A stretch of DNA of 64,000 nt, taken from Megascapheus bottae (taxonomy: Eukaryota; Chordata; Mammalia; Rodentia; Geomyidae). The notes beneath the pieces were generated by a model. It searched no databases. It was not told the origin of the DNA and was given only the letters and a program-made list of their open reading frames with translations. The stretch is from assembly GCA_024803745.1 (NCBI GenBank), contig JANJXV010000101.1:1080001-1144000 (forward strand), written 5' to 3'. This document shows, in pieces, positions 22,897 through 34,140 of the stretch (positions within the stretch are counted from its first letter, which is position 1; the number at the start of each line of letters is the position of its first letter). A program made the position numbers and the translations under genes.

Positions 22897-24204
22897 GAAC
22901 TGCACAAGAATGCCTGTGTATCCTCAGTGAACGTGTTTTACAATTCCTAGGAGAACTTCTCTCCCAGTTCTCTGCCTTCGTTTTCCATGCTAGATTCCTC
23001 ATTAATCCAAGACATCGGAGAGTTGAGCTCAGGCAGGCAACCTGAATATTTTGTCTGCGTGTTTCCTGGCTGGGACAGAGGAAGTAAATGGGTATCTTAG
23101 TGTGATTGCAGACAGGTGTCAATGGAGAGACAAAGACGACCGAGATAACAAAGCATATTTAATCACTGCGCTGTGACTATAAATTTTTCAATATTTATTG
23201 TCCAACTGCTCTGCAAAGATTCTACAATATGGAGAAGTACATTGGAAAATAAAAGAAACATGCCTGACTCCAAGCTTCAAAGTGCCCAGAATTACTAATG
23301 ATTTCTTCCTGGCCTCGGTGCCACCAGTAAGAAAACACCAAGAATATTTTAATTCAAAATATATGTGTCATGAGGCAAAACCCTGAAGTTGAGACAAGCT
23401 CCTGGCTTCAGATTTATTTTATACTCTCAATTCATGGTGCTGGGGGTAGTGAGGTCTCATCCAAAACAAATTTTTTTTTAAAAATCCCTTAAATTACTGC
23501 AGAGTAAAGTTCCCTTTATGTGTATGCACTATCTGAGAATCTCCTCTGAGACACAAATCTCTCAGCGCCTTTTCAAAACCAAGAATTCATGTGAAATCAT
23601 GTAAGCGTTCCTTGCCGTTATTAGTAACAACACATTCCAGTGCAGTTCTGCTTTCTTAACCAGGCCTAGGATAACTTGGACTTGTGCATTTAAATATTAA
23701 ACAGAGACAAAGAAACAAACAGGATAGATGTGCAGATAGATTAATAAAGGATAGAAATAGAGGCAACAGACAGATATGATAACAATAGATTAGATAGATG
23801 GACGGATGGATGGATGGATGGACAGATTGATAGAGATGTTAGGTAGAAATAGACAAAAACATGTGTGCCCTTACACTAGTGAAAACCCCACAGCAGAAGC
23901 ATTTCTTTGGCAATCATCACAGGAATGGTGTATAGAACCTCCACTTTTACACCACTCCCACCCCTGCCCCCACCCCTATGCCTTTTACATGAGTAAATGA
24001 AGCTTAGGAATGCTAGTAACTTGTCCTCAGCTCTGAATGAAAGAGCCAGTGAAGAAGAGGTGGATAATGGTGATAGCGGTGGTGCTAGTAATAAATCACA
24101 ACCATCACCTTTTCAAGCATGCTCTGTGTGTTAGATACTATATTTGGTATTTTGTGTGTATTATGTCACTTAGGCATAATACATCTTATCATTATCCCTT
24201 GTAA
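22897..24204. other. Unique sequence, no gene seen
   Basis: It includes a small (GGAT)n run (23797-23822) and a possible MIR relic at 24000-24055. No coding or splice evidence was found. Confidence 0.4.
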
Positions 24205-24345
24205 GGCCGGTCATCTTAACTACTCAGGAGGCTGAGATCTGAGGATCATGATTTGAAGCCAGCATGGGCCGGAAAAAGCCATCAGATCCTTACCACCAGC
24301 TAACCACAGAAAGCCTGAAGTAGAGTTGTGACTAAAGTTCACACT
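24205..24345 (+). mobile_element. B1-Geo SINE, truncated at both ends
   Basis: It starts inside the B1-like head ('taactactcaggaggctgag') and stops early in the Geo monomer ('gtagagttgtgactaaagtt'). Confidence 0.8.
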
Positions 24346-25380
24346 TACTGCCACTCGAACACACACAATAAGGTACCTAGGAACCAGCAAGACCCAAGCA
24401 TCACACAGCAACACCCAAGCTATAAAGGTGTAATTGTTGCCCTCATAATTAAACCCTGATCTGTCTGGTATCATTCACCATCTTCCCTCCCATGCACTGA
24501 GTTCTGTCTCTACTTCGATAGTCCGTTGAAATTTTAATTAAGTATATTGTGCAAAGGCCAGTACCTTTTGCCTAGGCAGAGCTCAGAAGCCTGTTGGAAA
24601 GTGGGTGGAGCTCTGTGGTTTTGTCCGCCTGCCCTCCCTAGATGGCCTATGGCATCACAGGCATACAGCTTCAAAAGGCTCTGCTCAGAAATCCCTCTCC
24701 TGGGTATTTTTTTTGAGATTTGAGTAAAGAGCCTCTTTTAAGATGTAAATACCACCTGAAAAAATGTTAAGTCTATTAGAAAGTCACACCTCCGGTGTAA
24801 CAGTTAGATAATCCAATTTCTACTTAGGAACATAGTGAATGGGTTTGGGAACAGGGTGGTATAATGAGTCATTTTCTCCCTTTCCATTCAGCTGAGACTC
24901 TGCAAAAGAAGAGCATTTCCTTTTAACTAGAAACTCTTCATTGTAAGACAAGTTTAAATTCACAGAAGAAGAAGAAGAAGAAAAAAAAAAAGTCCTAGAA
25001 AGAAGACAGGGTCTCCATACAGCCTGGGCATGGGTCTTCTTATTTTTACTATCTTGCACTAGCACTCATCACAACTAATAAGCCCATAGTGACATGTTAC
25101 TGAATTTTAGCTACCTCTGGGTTCACTGGACGTCCTTTCTCCATGCTGAGATTCCCATGTAGGGCCTGGAAAGTATATTTCGCCGTCAGGTCTCCACATC
25201 GCTGTTTCTCTGACTTGTTTGAGATCACCTTGACTGGTCAAATAGGTTTTGGAAGGTTCCAAGCCTCCATGCATTTATTCTCCTGATGACACTGAGTCTT
25301 TTAGAGGAAAAGCACACTAAGGTACAGCGCTGTACTGTGCTATGTAGGGTCCATGTAGTCCACATGAAATTATGGCTGGT
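24346..25380. other. Unique sequence, no gene seen
   Basis: No recognised repeat apart from a short GAA/A run at 24965-24992. Confidence 0.4.
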
Positions 25381-25473
25381 AGGGCTGGGTGTCGCTTAAT
25401 GGCAAAGTATTCACCCACCAAGGACAAGGTCCTGGGTTCAAGCACCAGACCCCCCCCCCACAAAAAAAGAAAA
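25381..25473 (+). mobile_element. Free-standing ID-like monomer
   Basis: It has an A-box-like region ('gggtgtcgcttaatggcaaa') and a B box ('tcctgggttcaagcaccag'), then a C-run and an A-tail. A perfect 15-base duplication GAAATTATGGCTGGT flanks it at 25366-25380 and 25474-25488, so it inserted as a monomer without any Geo unit. Confidence 0.88.
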
Positions 25474-25488
25474 GAAATTATGGCTGGT

Positions 25489-25928
25489 GGTGGTAAACTT
25501 GGCTTTTCAGGTTTCCTCACACACTGAAGGCAGTCAGAACTAGCTATCTCCCTCCTTGAATAAAGAATGTCCAAGTAAATTATTTAAGATTTCTTCTTTA
25601 TGGAAGATTTTTATTTAAATGATTTACCTAAACAGTATGCACTTGTAGATATTTTATCTTATGCACTGGGCTACCATCCAACTCTACTTGATGTTTAGGT
25701 TGAACAATTCTTCTAGCCTCAGCCATCAGAAGTTTGTCCAGTCGACTTCTATATGCTTTTGACCTGCCTAGCCCCCCCAACCCCCCTCAGAGTGGGGACT
25801 GGTCTTTGCTGCTTCTCTATTTTCTGGCATTTTAAGACTCCAGATTTTACCTAAAACCAGGATGCTGACTCTCCAGGAGGGCTTGTTATTACACTGTTAT
25901 TTCTTCAGGGTCCTCTCAACTGACAGAG
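25489..25928. other. Unique sequence, no gene seen
   Basis: Nothing recognised; short C-rich stretch at 25771-25787. Confidence 0.4.

Positions 25929-25929
<1 letters not shown>

Positions 25930-25971
<42 letters not shown>
25930..25971 (+). repeat. (CA)n microsatellite
   Basis: About 21 uninterrupted CA units. Confidence 0.97.
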
Positions 25972-25974
<3 letters not shown>

Positions 25975-26179
25975 TCTGTGAACACTTCTAACTGCAACCT
26001 TCATCATCTAGCAAACAATTGCCTGAGTACATTTTCAGTGATAGAAATGTCCATAGCCCAGTTCAGGTCGGTTGAATTAGAATCCATGTAACTTGGAAGT
26101 AGAGGTGTGGCCCAAGTGATAGAAATGATTTGGGGATGGACACTGGTCAGTAGGGGGGAAAAAAGTCCAGATAACTAGA

Positions 26180-26460
26180 GGGCTTGGATTTTTTCAGCCA
26201 CTGGGCCTCCAGGGAAGTGAAGGAGTCTGGAGGTTGAATTCAATCGACTGGCCATTGATTTGATTGGTGGATCAATGGTGATTGTAATGAAACCTTCATA
26301 AACAGGGACCTCACTGATTGGAAGACATATCAATGGGTGGCAAGTTGGCCTGCCCCACGAGGACAGGCACTCCCACACTTGGGGCACTCCCCAACCTTTG
26401 TACCCTACTCTCCTCTGGTTGTGTGTGTCCTATATAGTAAGGACATGACATTAAATTAAC
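26180..26460 (+). mobile_element. Ancient LTR-like relic
   Basis: The order 'ggaggttgaattcaatcgac', 'gtaatgaaaccttcataaac' and 'tttgtaccctactctcctct' resembles an old ERVL/MaLR-type LTR as I remember it. There is no internal region, no intact ends and no coding capacity. The subfamily name is not assigned. Confidence 0.4.
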
Positions 26461-26484
26461 CACAGGACTTGGCTAAGTTCTGCC

Positions 26485-26590
26485 AAGTCCTTCTAACAGA
26501 CCACTACACGTGAAGAGAGTGCAGGAATCCCCCCAAAAAGTCCTTCTAACAGACTACCACATAGGAAGAGAGTGCAGGAATCCCCCCAAA
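26485..26590 (+). repeat. 53-bp tandem duplication (two units)
   Basis: Units 26485-26537 and 26538-26590 are the same length and begin AAGTCCTTCTAACAGA and end GGAATCCCCCCAAA. They differ only at a few bases in the middle (about 26501-26512 against 26554-26565). The duplication sits directly after the LTR-like relic. Confidence 0.95.
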
Positions 26591-26814
26591 GGATCATCAA
26601 CTAGACACAAGTGCCAGGGTGCTAGGGGATCCTATTACTGAGTAGAATCTGAGGTCAGGGAAGAACTGGGGTGGGGCAAGGTTCCTTATTAACTTATAGA
26701 CCAGCTGCTAACTTCAAGTACTTAACATCAGCACTGAAAGGCTGGAAGGATACAGGTGAAGGTTGTAGAGACAAAAAAAAGAGCATCTGACTTGTGTGTA
26801 AAATTACCAGCACA

Positions 26815-27022
26815 GGCCGGGAGTTTGGCCTAGTGGTTAAAGTGCTTGCCTAGCATGCATGAAGACCCGGGTTCGATTCCTTGGTACCACATACATAGAA
26901 AAAAGCCGGAAGTGGTGCTGAGGCTCAAGTGGTAGAGCTCCAGCCTTGAGAAAGTCCAAGGACAGTGCTCAGGCCCTGAGCTCAAGCCCATGACTGGCAA
27001 AAAAATCCAAAAACAAACAAAA
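26815..27022 (+). mobile_element. ID-Geo SINE with perfect target-site duplication
   Basis: This is a near-consensus dimer. Its head carries the GTGGTTAAAGTGC variant of the A-box region. The A-tail has AAAC units. The 15-base duplication AAAATTACCAGCACA lies at 26800-26814 and 27023-27037, unchanged, so this is a young copy. Confidence 0.95.
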
Positions 27023-27037
27023 AAAATTACCAGCACA

Positions 27038-27639
27038 ATCCTTCAGAGACCAAACTTGAGTGGTTTCCATGTAAATATTTGGATTCATATTCAGAGTGGG
27101 ATGTATGCCAACAGGGGAAAAAAAACTTCAGTTATTTCTATTAATCTTTATGTTAATAACGGTGTTGTTATTTTTAGTTTTAAATTGTCCCTTCACACAT
27201 ATAAATAGATATCACACACATACAAGGCTTGTGTCACGTTGTACCTAAGTGAAAACACAAGCAAATAGAAAATCAAAACACATTTTTTTAAGGAGTAACT
27301 TTTATCTGAACCAAGAATATATCGGCCTGGATCCAGGACTTATGTTCTTTTTACTAAAACAGTGTGTGTTTCCAAACATTGACTATTAGTGTCCCAGCCC
27401 ATTCGTAATGAATTGTTTCTATATGCAATTCCCTATGAAAAGTAAGTATGGCTACCTGGGAAGTGCTGGATTTTAGGGCTCATTAGGAGATGAGCAGGAG
27501 AAACTACAGGCACTTTTTTGTATCTTGAAAGCAGGGAGCTTTAAAAAAAATCAGAGGTTATAAGCTAGGGATTTAGTTTGCCTACCACATGAAAGCCTTC
27601 CTCAATGCAGGATGTTTACCTAACATATGTGAGACCTGA
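27038..27639. other. Unique sequence, no gene seen
   Basis: No gene or splice signals noted. The last part (27555-27635) may be an old ID-like remnant. Confidence 0.35.
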
Positions 27640-27706
27640 GATCCTCTCATCTCAGCCTTCTGAGTAGCTAGGGTTACAGGTATGAGCCACCGGCACCCAG
27701 CATCAA
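27640..27706 (-). mobile_element. B1-Geo SINE, head fragment
   Basis: The 5' end of a - strand B1-like head ('gagtagctagggttacaggt', 'gagccaccggcacccag'). The rest is missing. Confidence 0.75.
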
Positions 27707-27714
27707 ATGTTTTT

Positions 27715-27897
27715 GTTTTTTGTTTTGCCAGACCTAGGGCTTGAATTCAGGGCCTGAGCATTGTCCTTGGGCATTCCTCAAGGCTAGAGCTCTACCACTT
27801 GAGCACAGCACAGCTGTTTTCCATATATGTGATACTGAGGAATCGAACCTGGGTCTTCATGAATGCTAGGCAAGCACTCTACCATGCTACTAGCCCC
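27715..27897 (-). mobile_element. ID-Geo SINE
   Basis: This is a complete - strand dimer. On + the B box of the head reads 'ggaatcgaacctgggtcttc' and the A box is near 27868-27885. The flanking target is TCAAATGTTTTT (27703-) against TCAAATGGTTTTT (27898-27910). Confidence 0.9.
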
Positions 27898-28394
27898 TCA
27901 AATGGTTTTTAATAGGAGAACACCTATGAATAAATAACTTGAAATGTGCATCCCTTGGTAATCACTATTTTCAACCACAAGAAGACAAGTAATGCCTCTG
28001 GCTGTATGTAAAGGACACATATAGTTTGAAATAAAGGGCACAGAGTATGATGTTGGGAAGAAATATGATTATCATCAGTCAAATCCAGAATATGGGGCAT
28101 CTGTAAGACCAATAAGCATGTAGAGAAAAGGATATTCGCTATTGTAACTGATGGTTCTAAACCATTACTATAGTTACAATGTAAGGAATTTGAATCTTGC
28201 TCTGAAAAAAAAGCCATAACTATATTTCTAAGGCAAATATAGAATGTTGAACACTCACTAAGCAACAGATGAGACATAAGAAATTATTGTCAAATGTCGA
28301 TGTGGCCTTTAAATGTCTTTATCTGTTATTGATGCATACTAATGTACTTGTGAGTAAAATGCTAGAATATCTTATTTGCTTTAAATTATTATAG

Positions 28395-28546
28395 AAATAA
28401 AAGCTTGGGAGAAGATCTGGACCCAGACCTGTAAATGTTAATGACTGTGGAAGCCACGGGATTAGTGCCTGGAAGTTTATTATATAATTGTCCTACTTTT
28501 TGTACACGTTGGAAATTTTCCTATGAAATACTTTAAAAATTAAAAA
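28395..28546 (+). mobile_element. Ancient L1 3' end
   Basis: The wording 'gaagatctggacccagacct' through 'gttggaaattttcctatgaa' resembles the 3' UTR of old mammalian L1 families. It has no coding part. Confidence 0.4.
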
Positions 28547-28551
28547 GCAGG

Positions 28552-28744
28552 GCCGGGAGTTTGGCCTAGTGGTTAAAGTGCTTGCCTAGCATGCATGAAG
28601 ACCTGGGTTCGATTCCTCAGTACCACATACATAGAAAAAAGCCGAAAATGGTGCTGAGGCTCAAGTGGTAGAGCTCTAGCCTTGAGAAAATCCAAGGTCA
28701 GTGCTCAGGCCCTGAGCTCAAACCCAGGGCTGGCAAAAAAAAAA
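28552..28744 (+). mobile_element. ID-Geo SINE
   Basis: This is a full-length dimer of the GTGGTTAAAGTGC head variant, with a 12-base A-tail. A B1-Geo copy follows within a few bases in the same orientation, which makes this the best place in the window to compare the shared right monomer side by side. Confidence 0.95.
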
Positions 28745-28746
28745 AA

Positions 28747-28978
28747 GCCAGGTACCAGTGGTTCATATCTGTCATCCTAGCTACTCAGGAAGATAAAATC
28801 TGAGGATCACAGTTCAAAGCCAGCCCAGACAGAAATGGCCCAGACAGAAACGTCCTCAAGACTCTCATCTTCAATTAATTACAGAAAAAGCCACAAGTGG
28901 TGCTGTAGCTCAAGTGGTAGAGTGCCAGCCTTGAATGAAAGGAGCTAAGGGACAACACCTAGGTCCAGGACTAGCAAA
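28747..28978 (+). mobile_element. B1-Geo SINE
   Basis: This dimer has a short internal duplication in the head (the 'gcccagacagaaa' unit occurs twice, 28827-28852). Its Geo monomer ('ggtgctgtagctcaagtggt') is nearly identical to that of the upstream ID-Geo copy. Confidence 0.9.
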
Positions 28979-29647
28979 GTAGCTATTCAGAGGCAGAATG
29001 AATGAACTCCCACTGAGCTGTGTCCTGTGTTGGGTCTGATGCTAGGATGAGACATACAAAGATACACAATGCATTCATGTCCACTCGATCGTATTACATG
29101 TGTTTCAGTTCATAAGTCTGAGAGGCCTCTTAGGAGATTCCCATGTTGGGGACCATCCGTGACAGAACCTGCAGGGAGGACTTCTGCAAATTGTTCATTC
29201 TGTCATCTCGTTTAACCACTGTCCTGCCCATCATCCAAGAATCTGAGCCGTTTCTCCTACCATCCTGGGACACCTAGTCTGAAATCCCAAAGGAAGACAA
29301 GGCCCTGGAGCTCAACCATGGGCCCCAATCCAGCACCCCACTCCCCACCCCCAGGCCAGGCATCACCACTTCCCAGCCCATCGCCTACAGGAGGAGCAGT
29401 TCCTTCAAAGGACATCTGGAGGTCATGTGGCTGCAGTGCCCACTGCGGCTATTGAATTCTGAAGTGGAATGAAAAAGCCATCAACATTGCTTCTCGGTTC
29501 ATCAGACTGGAAAGCGACGCCCTGCCATTAGAGACTAAAGTCAAAGACTCACGAGGCGCTGAGTTACGCAGTGTGCACGACCATACATACTTGGCAATCT
29601 CTCATTTAGGGCTCACTGAAACAGCATTAACTTTCATTTTTCAGGTT
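28979..29647. other. Unique sequence, no gene seen
   Basis: This GC-richer unique stretch (29130-29430) has no open frame of note. Confidence 0.4.
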
Positions 29648-29747
29648 ATAAGGGGGGGTAGGGAGAGAGAGGGAGAGGGAGAGAGAGAGAGAAAGACAGA
29701 GACAGAGACAGAGACAGACAGACAGAGAGAGAGAGAGAGAGACAGAG
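29648..29747 (+). repeat. GA-rich microsatellite
   Basis: (GA)n, (GACA)n and (GAGACA)n units, almost free of T. Confidence 0.92.
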
Positions 29748-30357
29748 GAGATGTAACTTACCCAAGATCAAACACCATTTAGGATTTTTTTATTCATTAA
29801 TTGAGTTTAAAACAATGTAGGAGTTACACAAAGCACACACCTGCCGGCTAGTTGAAACTGCTGACTACTAGTGTGAGGCCTTTCTTCTATGCCATGCTAG
29901 TGCACCAGTTGCCTCAGATTAAAGCCTTTCTCTCAGATCACTACAATTGCACGTTCTAGAGCCTTGGGCTCTAGAACAAGGAACCCAGGCATCTCGGTTC
30001 TGTCTTTCATACGGTGTGGAGTAGCCAACTTAATGGTGGAAACGTACATTCCTTGGGCAAGTACTGTATGCATCAATGCACACACTCATGTCATGTATGT
30101 AAGTGTAGACAGAGATGGATGAATAGATCATGACAGGTGCATGGATGGTGTATGCGTTGTGTATGTTTGTACCTAGCTATTTGTAAATACATGTAACAAG
30201 TTGAGAAAAGCATCACCAAGCCAATACAGCTTTTTTTCTACCTTAGGAAGGGGAAAAAAAAGTCAAACACTACCAGAAGTTAGAAGACATATACTAATGT
30301 TTCTTTTAAATAAGCTTCCAAAAATACAAACAAAACAGATGGCATAATTTAAATATG

Positions 30358-30396
<39 letters not shown>

Positions 30397-31139
30397 TGTG
30401 TAACATCCGTGTACCAATAGCAGTTAATAATCATTAAGCACAAATTCTGTACCCAGGGATTCTTCTCCATGTTTAATTAAGTTTAATTCTCTGCTCGCTA
30501 CACCCCTGCAGGCACATTCTCCTAACACCACCTTTGAACAGCAGACAGGAAAGGGGCATAGTTTTTAGGCAGCTGCCCTCATCTCACAAAGCACAAATAA
30601 ATGTCCCACCACCTCTGACCCCCACTCCTCTTCCCCAAACAAGCACTGAGGCCATTTTCTTTTCTGTTTTCTAACAGCATTCTGTGCATAACCAAGCGTG
30701 GTTTTAAATGAGAAAAAAATTATATAGAAAGGTATACAGCATAATAAACCCAACACCTACATATCCACCCTCTGCAATTAAAAGTTAATGTTTATTTACA
30801 TCCGTTAGGGTGTATTTAACATCTAGAATAACACTCAGTAACACTGGAATTTTCCTCGTTGCCTCTCCCAAGTTCACTCAGGCTTTATAGACAGCTTGCT
30901 CTTTATCAGCTGAGCAATCTTCTTATTCATGTGTTTGCTGGAGAGATTACTAAAGCCATGTGTAAATCCCATAAACAACATGCAACAACATATAGAACTG
31001 TGGTATAGTTTCATCTATTCCCTGCAGCATTTGTTTATCCTTGACATTATTTTCAAAGACCCATTTGGGCTGGCACATACCCATTCATCCATTATCATAG
31101 CTCTATGACACAGAATCATGTTCATGTAAATTTTTGTCA
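29748..31139. other. Unique sequence with an AT repeat, no gene seen
   Basis: Apart from the (AT)n at 30361-30394 nothing is recognised. The - strand frame at 30565-30756 has no domain. Confidence 0.4.
30361..30394. repeat. (AT)n microsatellite
   Basis: About 17 uninterrupted AT units. Confidence 0.95.
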
Positions 31140-31800
31140 ATATAAACTCATTTATTGGTCAGAGTATGGATTAATATATACTAGTATGTAATGTATTGAT
31201 ATATAATGTACTAATATATAGCTAGCATGTTTAATATATTTGTAATATACACTCTTATTATAGTATATTATATTATTAGAAAATATGTTTATAGATTATA
31301 TTTATTTTTTTTCCCAATCTTGGGGCTTAAACTCAGGGCCTGAGCACTGTCCTTGGGCTTTACTCAAGGCTAGTTTTCTACCACTTCCAGCTTTCCTGTG
31401 TATGTGATATGGAAGAATAGAGCCCAGGTCTTTGTGCATTCTAGGCAAGTACTTGACCACTGAGTCAAACTCCCAGCCCCTATATTTATAAATGTATTAT
31501 ATTATATACTTACAACACATTATAAAAACATTTAGAATATGGTATAATTATATTATTAAATATAATATATAGTAGTATAGTATATATAGTATATAAATAG
31601 TATAGTGTATATTACTGGATTGTATATGCTGTAATATATACACTAAATATATTATATATAAATGCATGTACTGTGTATATATTATACTTCTGTAGACAGA
31701 TTTATAGATTTATATCTGTAGATTAGTAAATACATTAATTGATTAACATATTAATACATAAATCTAGACCCTAATAGATTAATTTGGTTGATTACTACAT
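31140..31800. repeat. AT-rich block interrupted by a SINE
   Basis: TATA- and ATTA-rich sequence on both sides of the ID-Geo copy at 31304-31481, which shows the AT-rich block predates that insertion. Confidence 0.8.
31304..31481 (-). mobile_element. ID-Geo SINE
   Basis: A - strand dimer. The A/B-box area of the head is at 31410-31475 and the Geo monomer ('ggcctgagcactgtccttgg' on +) is at 31325-31395, with a short deletion at its far end. Confidence 0.87.
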
Positions 31801-33058
31801 TTTAAAATTGAAGTTCATATAACATAAAATATACCATTACATCAACTTTGTAGGATATGTTTTTCAAAAGAACTAATTTCAAAGTAAATTGAGGATTCCC
31901 TAACTTAAATATGCCAAAACCAGTAAGGGAGACAGCACTCTCCAGACATGCCTGTCCTTTCAAGTTATATTTCCCAAACCACCTAAACTCAAACGGCTCA
32001 CAGCCACCTCCATTCAGTTTAGGCTTCATTCTGCTGGAGTTGCTAACTGCCCATCTACATTAGCAAACTCAAAGTGGATCCAGCAATCTAGATTGGCTTC
32101 TCTGGACAAAGAGCAATCTATCTTCATTTGTCCTTGAACAAAATGCCATACGGTGAAAAGTAACAAACATCTCTCTCTTACATTCAGAGGAGCTGAAAGT
32201 CTGGCACCCAGGTTATCCAGCTTGGCTGCCCTCTGGTGAGAGCTCTTTCTGTATGGAGTCCTTGGTGCTTTCTCGTTATCTCTTTCTTCACAGGTAGAGG
32301 AAAGGGGAAGTCTAATCTCCCTTTCTCTTTTTACAGGTCACTGATCTGTCAGGAGGGTCCCCACCCTTGTAATTTCATTATCCTGTCATGACTCCAGCAA
32401 AGTCTGATCTCTCAACACCACCACACAGTGGGTTAGTGTTTCGATATATTAATAGGTGGTGCAGGGGAGGGAAAGCATTGGGTCTCCCCGAGGCCGAGCC
32501 GAGCCTGGGTGTAAATACACGGCCCATTTGTGCAGTGGGTGCAAAATACGGCGATGAGCTAAATGTCCCCACCCAGTGTCCAGATTCTGGCCCTGGTCTC
32601 AGGTGCGGGTACAGAGCAGTCAAGCCATGGCTGCCTGCCTCCTGCTCCAGAAGTGAGGCAAACATTTGCTGCTGGGATGGAAAGGCCTGCTTCTCTGTTT
32701 TGTCTGTGAAAACTGCCTCTCATAAATAAGAGATCAAACCAGGAACGCATATCAAAGCAGATGCAGCCAGAGCCGGGCTAGCCAGGAAGGAAGACAGAGA
32801 ATTATAAAATGAGTCTACAGCCCTTGAGCTGAGCATGACAAGGAAGGAAGAAGCAAAATCACCCCAGAACCTGAGGAATGTGCTACCCAGAGACTGTTCC
32901 ACTACTAACAGGAATGGATCACCCAACTAATTCATCTGTCTAACCACCCAACGTGGAAAACTGCACCTCTTAGGACACAGAGACCCTGGGAATGGATCAG
33001 TTGTATAACCAAACCACCTGGCTACCTTCCCACTCAGCCATGTCAGCAATTTAAGTGT
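31801..33058. other. Repeat-poor unique block
   Basis: There are no recognised repeats over 1.2 kb. The part at 32380-32760 has more CpG than its surroundings (for example 32490-32505) and overlapping open frames on both strands (32388-32729 on +, 32378-32665 on -). Neither frame has a known domain. A regulatory element is as likely as an exon. Confidence 0.4.
32225..32239 (-). promoter_or_regulatory. Strong CTCF-like motif
   Basis: On the - strand the sequence is TCACCAGAGGGCAGC, matching the CTCF core CCASYAGRKGGC at 11 of 12 positions (T for the first C). It lies in unique sequence and faces the + strand motif at 12265-12279, giving the convergent arrangement known to favour loop anchors. 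Confidence 0.6.
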
Positions 33059-33059
33059 T

Positions 33060-33180
33060 CAGATCAGTAGAGACCGGAGTTGGAATCCCATTTCCATCAT
33101 TTACACATTTAAATCACTTCTGGGTTAGGAACTTGAGCCCCACCAATCTACTTTCCAGACCTGTAAAACTGGGATAACGG
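33060..33180 (+). repeat. MIR-like ancient SINE fragment
   Basis: 'ggagttggaatcccatttcc' followed by 'acctgtaaaactgggataac' gives both the core and the 3' wording of MIR. Confidence 0.6.
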
Positions 33181-33186
33181 ATTGGG

Positions 33187-33404
33187 TGCTGATGGGCTCG
33201 TGCCAGTCCTCCTAGCTACTCAGGAGGCTGAGATCTGAGGATCACAGTTCAAAGCCAGCCCAGAAAGGAATATCCCTGAGATTCACCAATTAACTACTGC
33301 CCCCTCTAAAAGACCAAAAGGAGCGCTGTGGCTCAGTTGACATTGATGCTAGCCTTGAGCAAAAAAAGCTCAGGGACAGCACCCAGGCCCTGAGCTCGAG
33401 TGGT
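33187..33404 (+). mobile_element. B1-Geo SINE
   Basis: This dimer has a diverged start, a well-kept middle of the head and a Geo monomer with a 6-8 base disruption after its A box ('ggctcagttgacattgatgc'). Confidence 0.87.
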
Positions 33405-34140
33405 GGCATGCACTCACAGGCATACCGGTTTCCTCTGAGTCACGAGACACCTGAGTAGTGAGGTTGACCACACTTGAGGGCCCATGGCTTCAGAGATACC
33501 TGCCAACATTTCCTATCCCAGGCCTCACAGAGCTGCAGTGAGGAGGAAAAGCTACATGCTGGGAAATGACCCCCTGGCCTACAGGATATGGTGGGCTCCC
33601 TTGGCTTTGCCCTAAGACAGAAAAGGCTCACAAGGCCTTCTTCACCCAAAGCCCTCAGGTCCCATCTGGATCTTAGGAGAACTGATAGAAATCCTGAGCA
33701 TTCATTCCTGTGGAAGAGCTCTTTCTCTCCTGCATCTAAGCGCAAGACAGCTCTAAGCTGACCTTGGAGTCCCTGGAGTCTAGGACAGCTTCAAAACAGT
33801 ACATAGAAGAAAGCATGCCCGTTAGGGACCCGCCATTCTGGGTTGGAAAACTGGCTCCATCAGTTGGCCACTTGTTCATGTTACTGAACCCCCAGATTCT
33901 CATCAGTAATGAAAATGATGATCCATTGTTTTAAAGCAGACTGTCCAAAACATCTAAGTGAGAAATGGGAAAAGTGAATTTCCTGCACTCAACTGGGGAG
34001 AATGCTATGCATGATGAACCTACCAACAGTCGTTGTGATAAAACTGTGGATGAACATTTGCTAACTGTGTTGACTGCTGTTGGCGTCCCCTGCACCCCTG
34101 ACTATCAACCCATTTTATCTTCTAAAGAACCCTGAGAGAA
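33405..34140. other. Unique sequence, no gene seen
   Basis: A probable MIR relic lies at 33840-33930. The - strand frame 33440-33745 (about 100 codons) has no recognised domain and no splice sites that I could pair. Confidence 0.4.

Noticed and set aside
32388..32729. 113-codon + frame
   Set aside because: An open frame of similar length occupies the opposite strand; no recognised domain and no confident splice pair. Kept only as part of a possible regulatory block.
33288..33310. CTCF-like word in reverse (GCCCCCTCTAAAAG)
   Set aside because: Lies inside a SINE and matches the core poorly outside the G-run.
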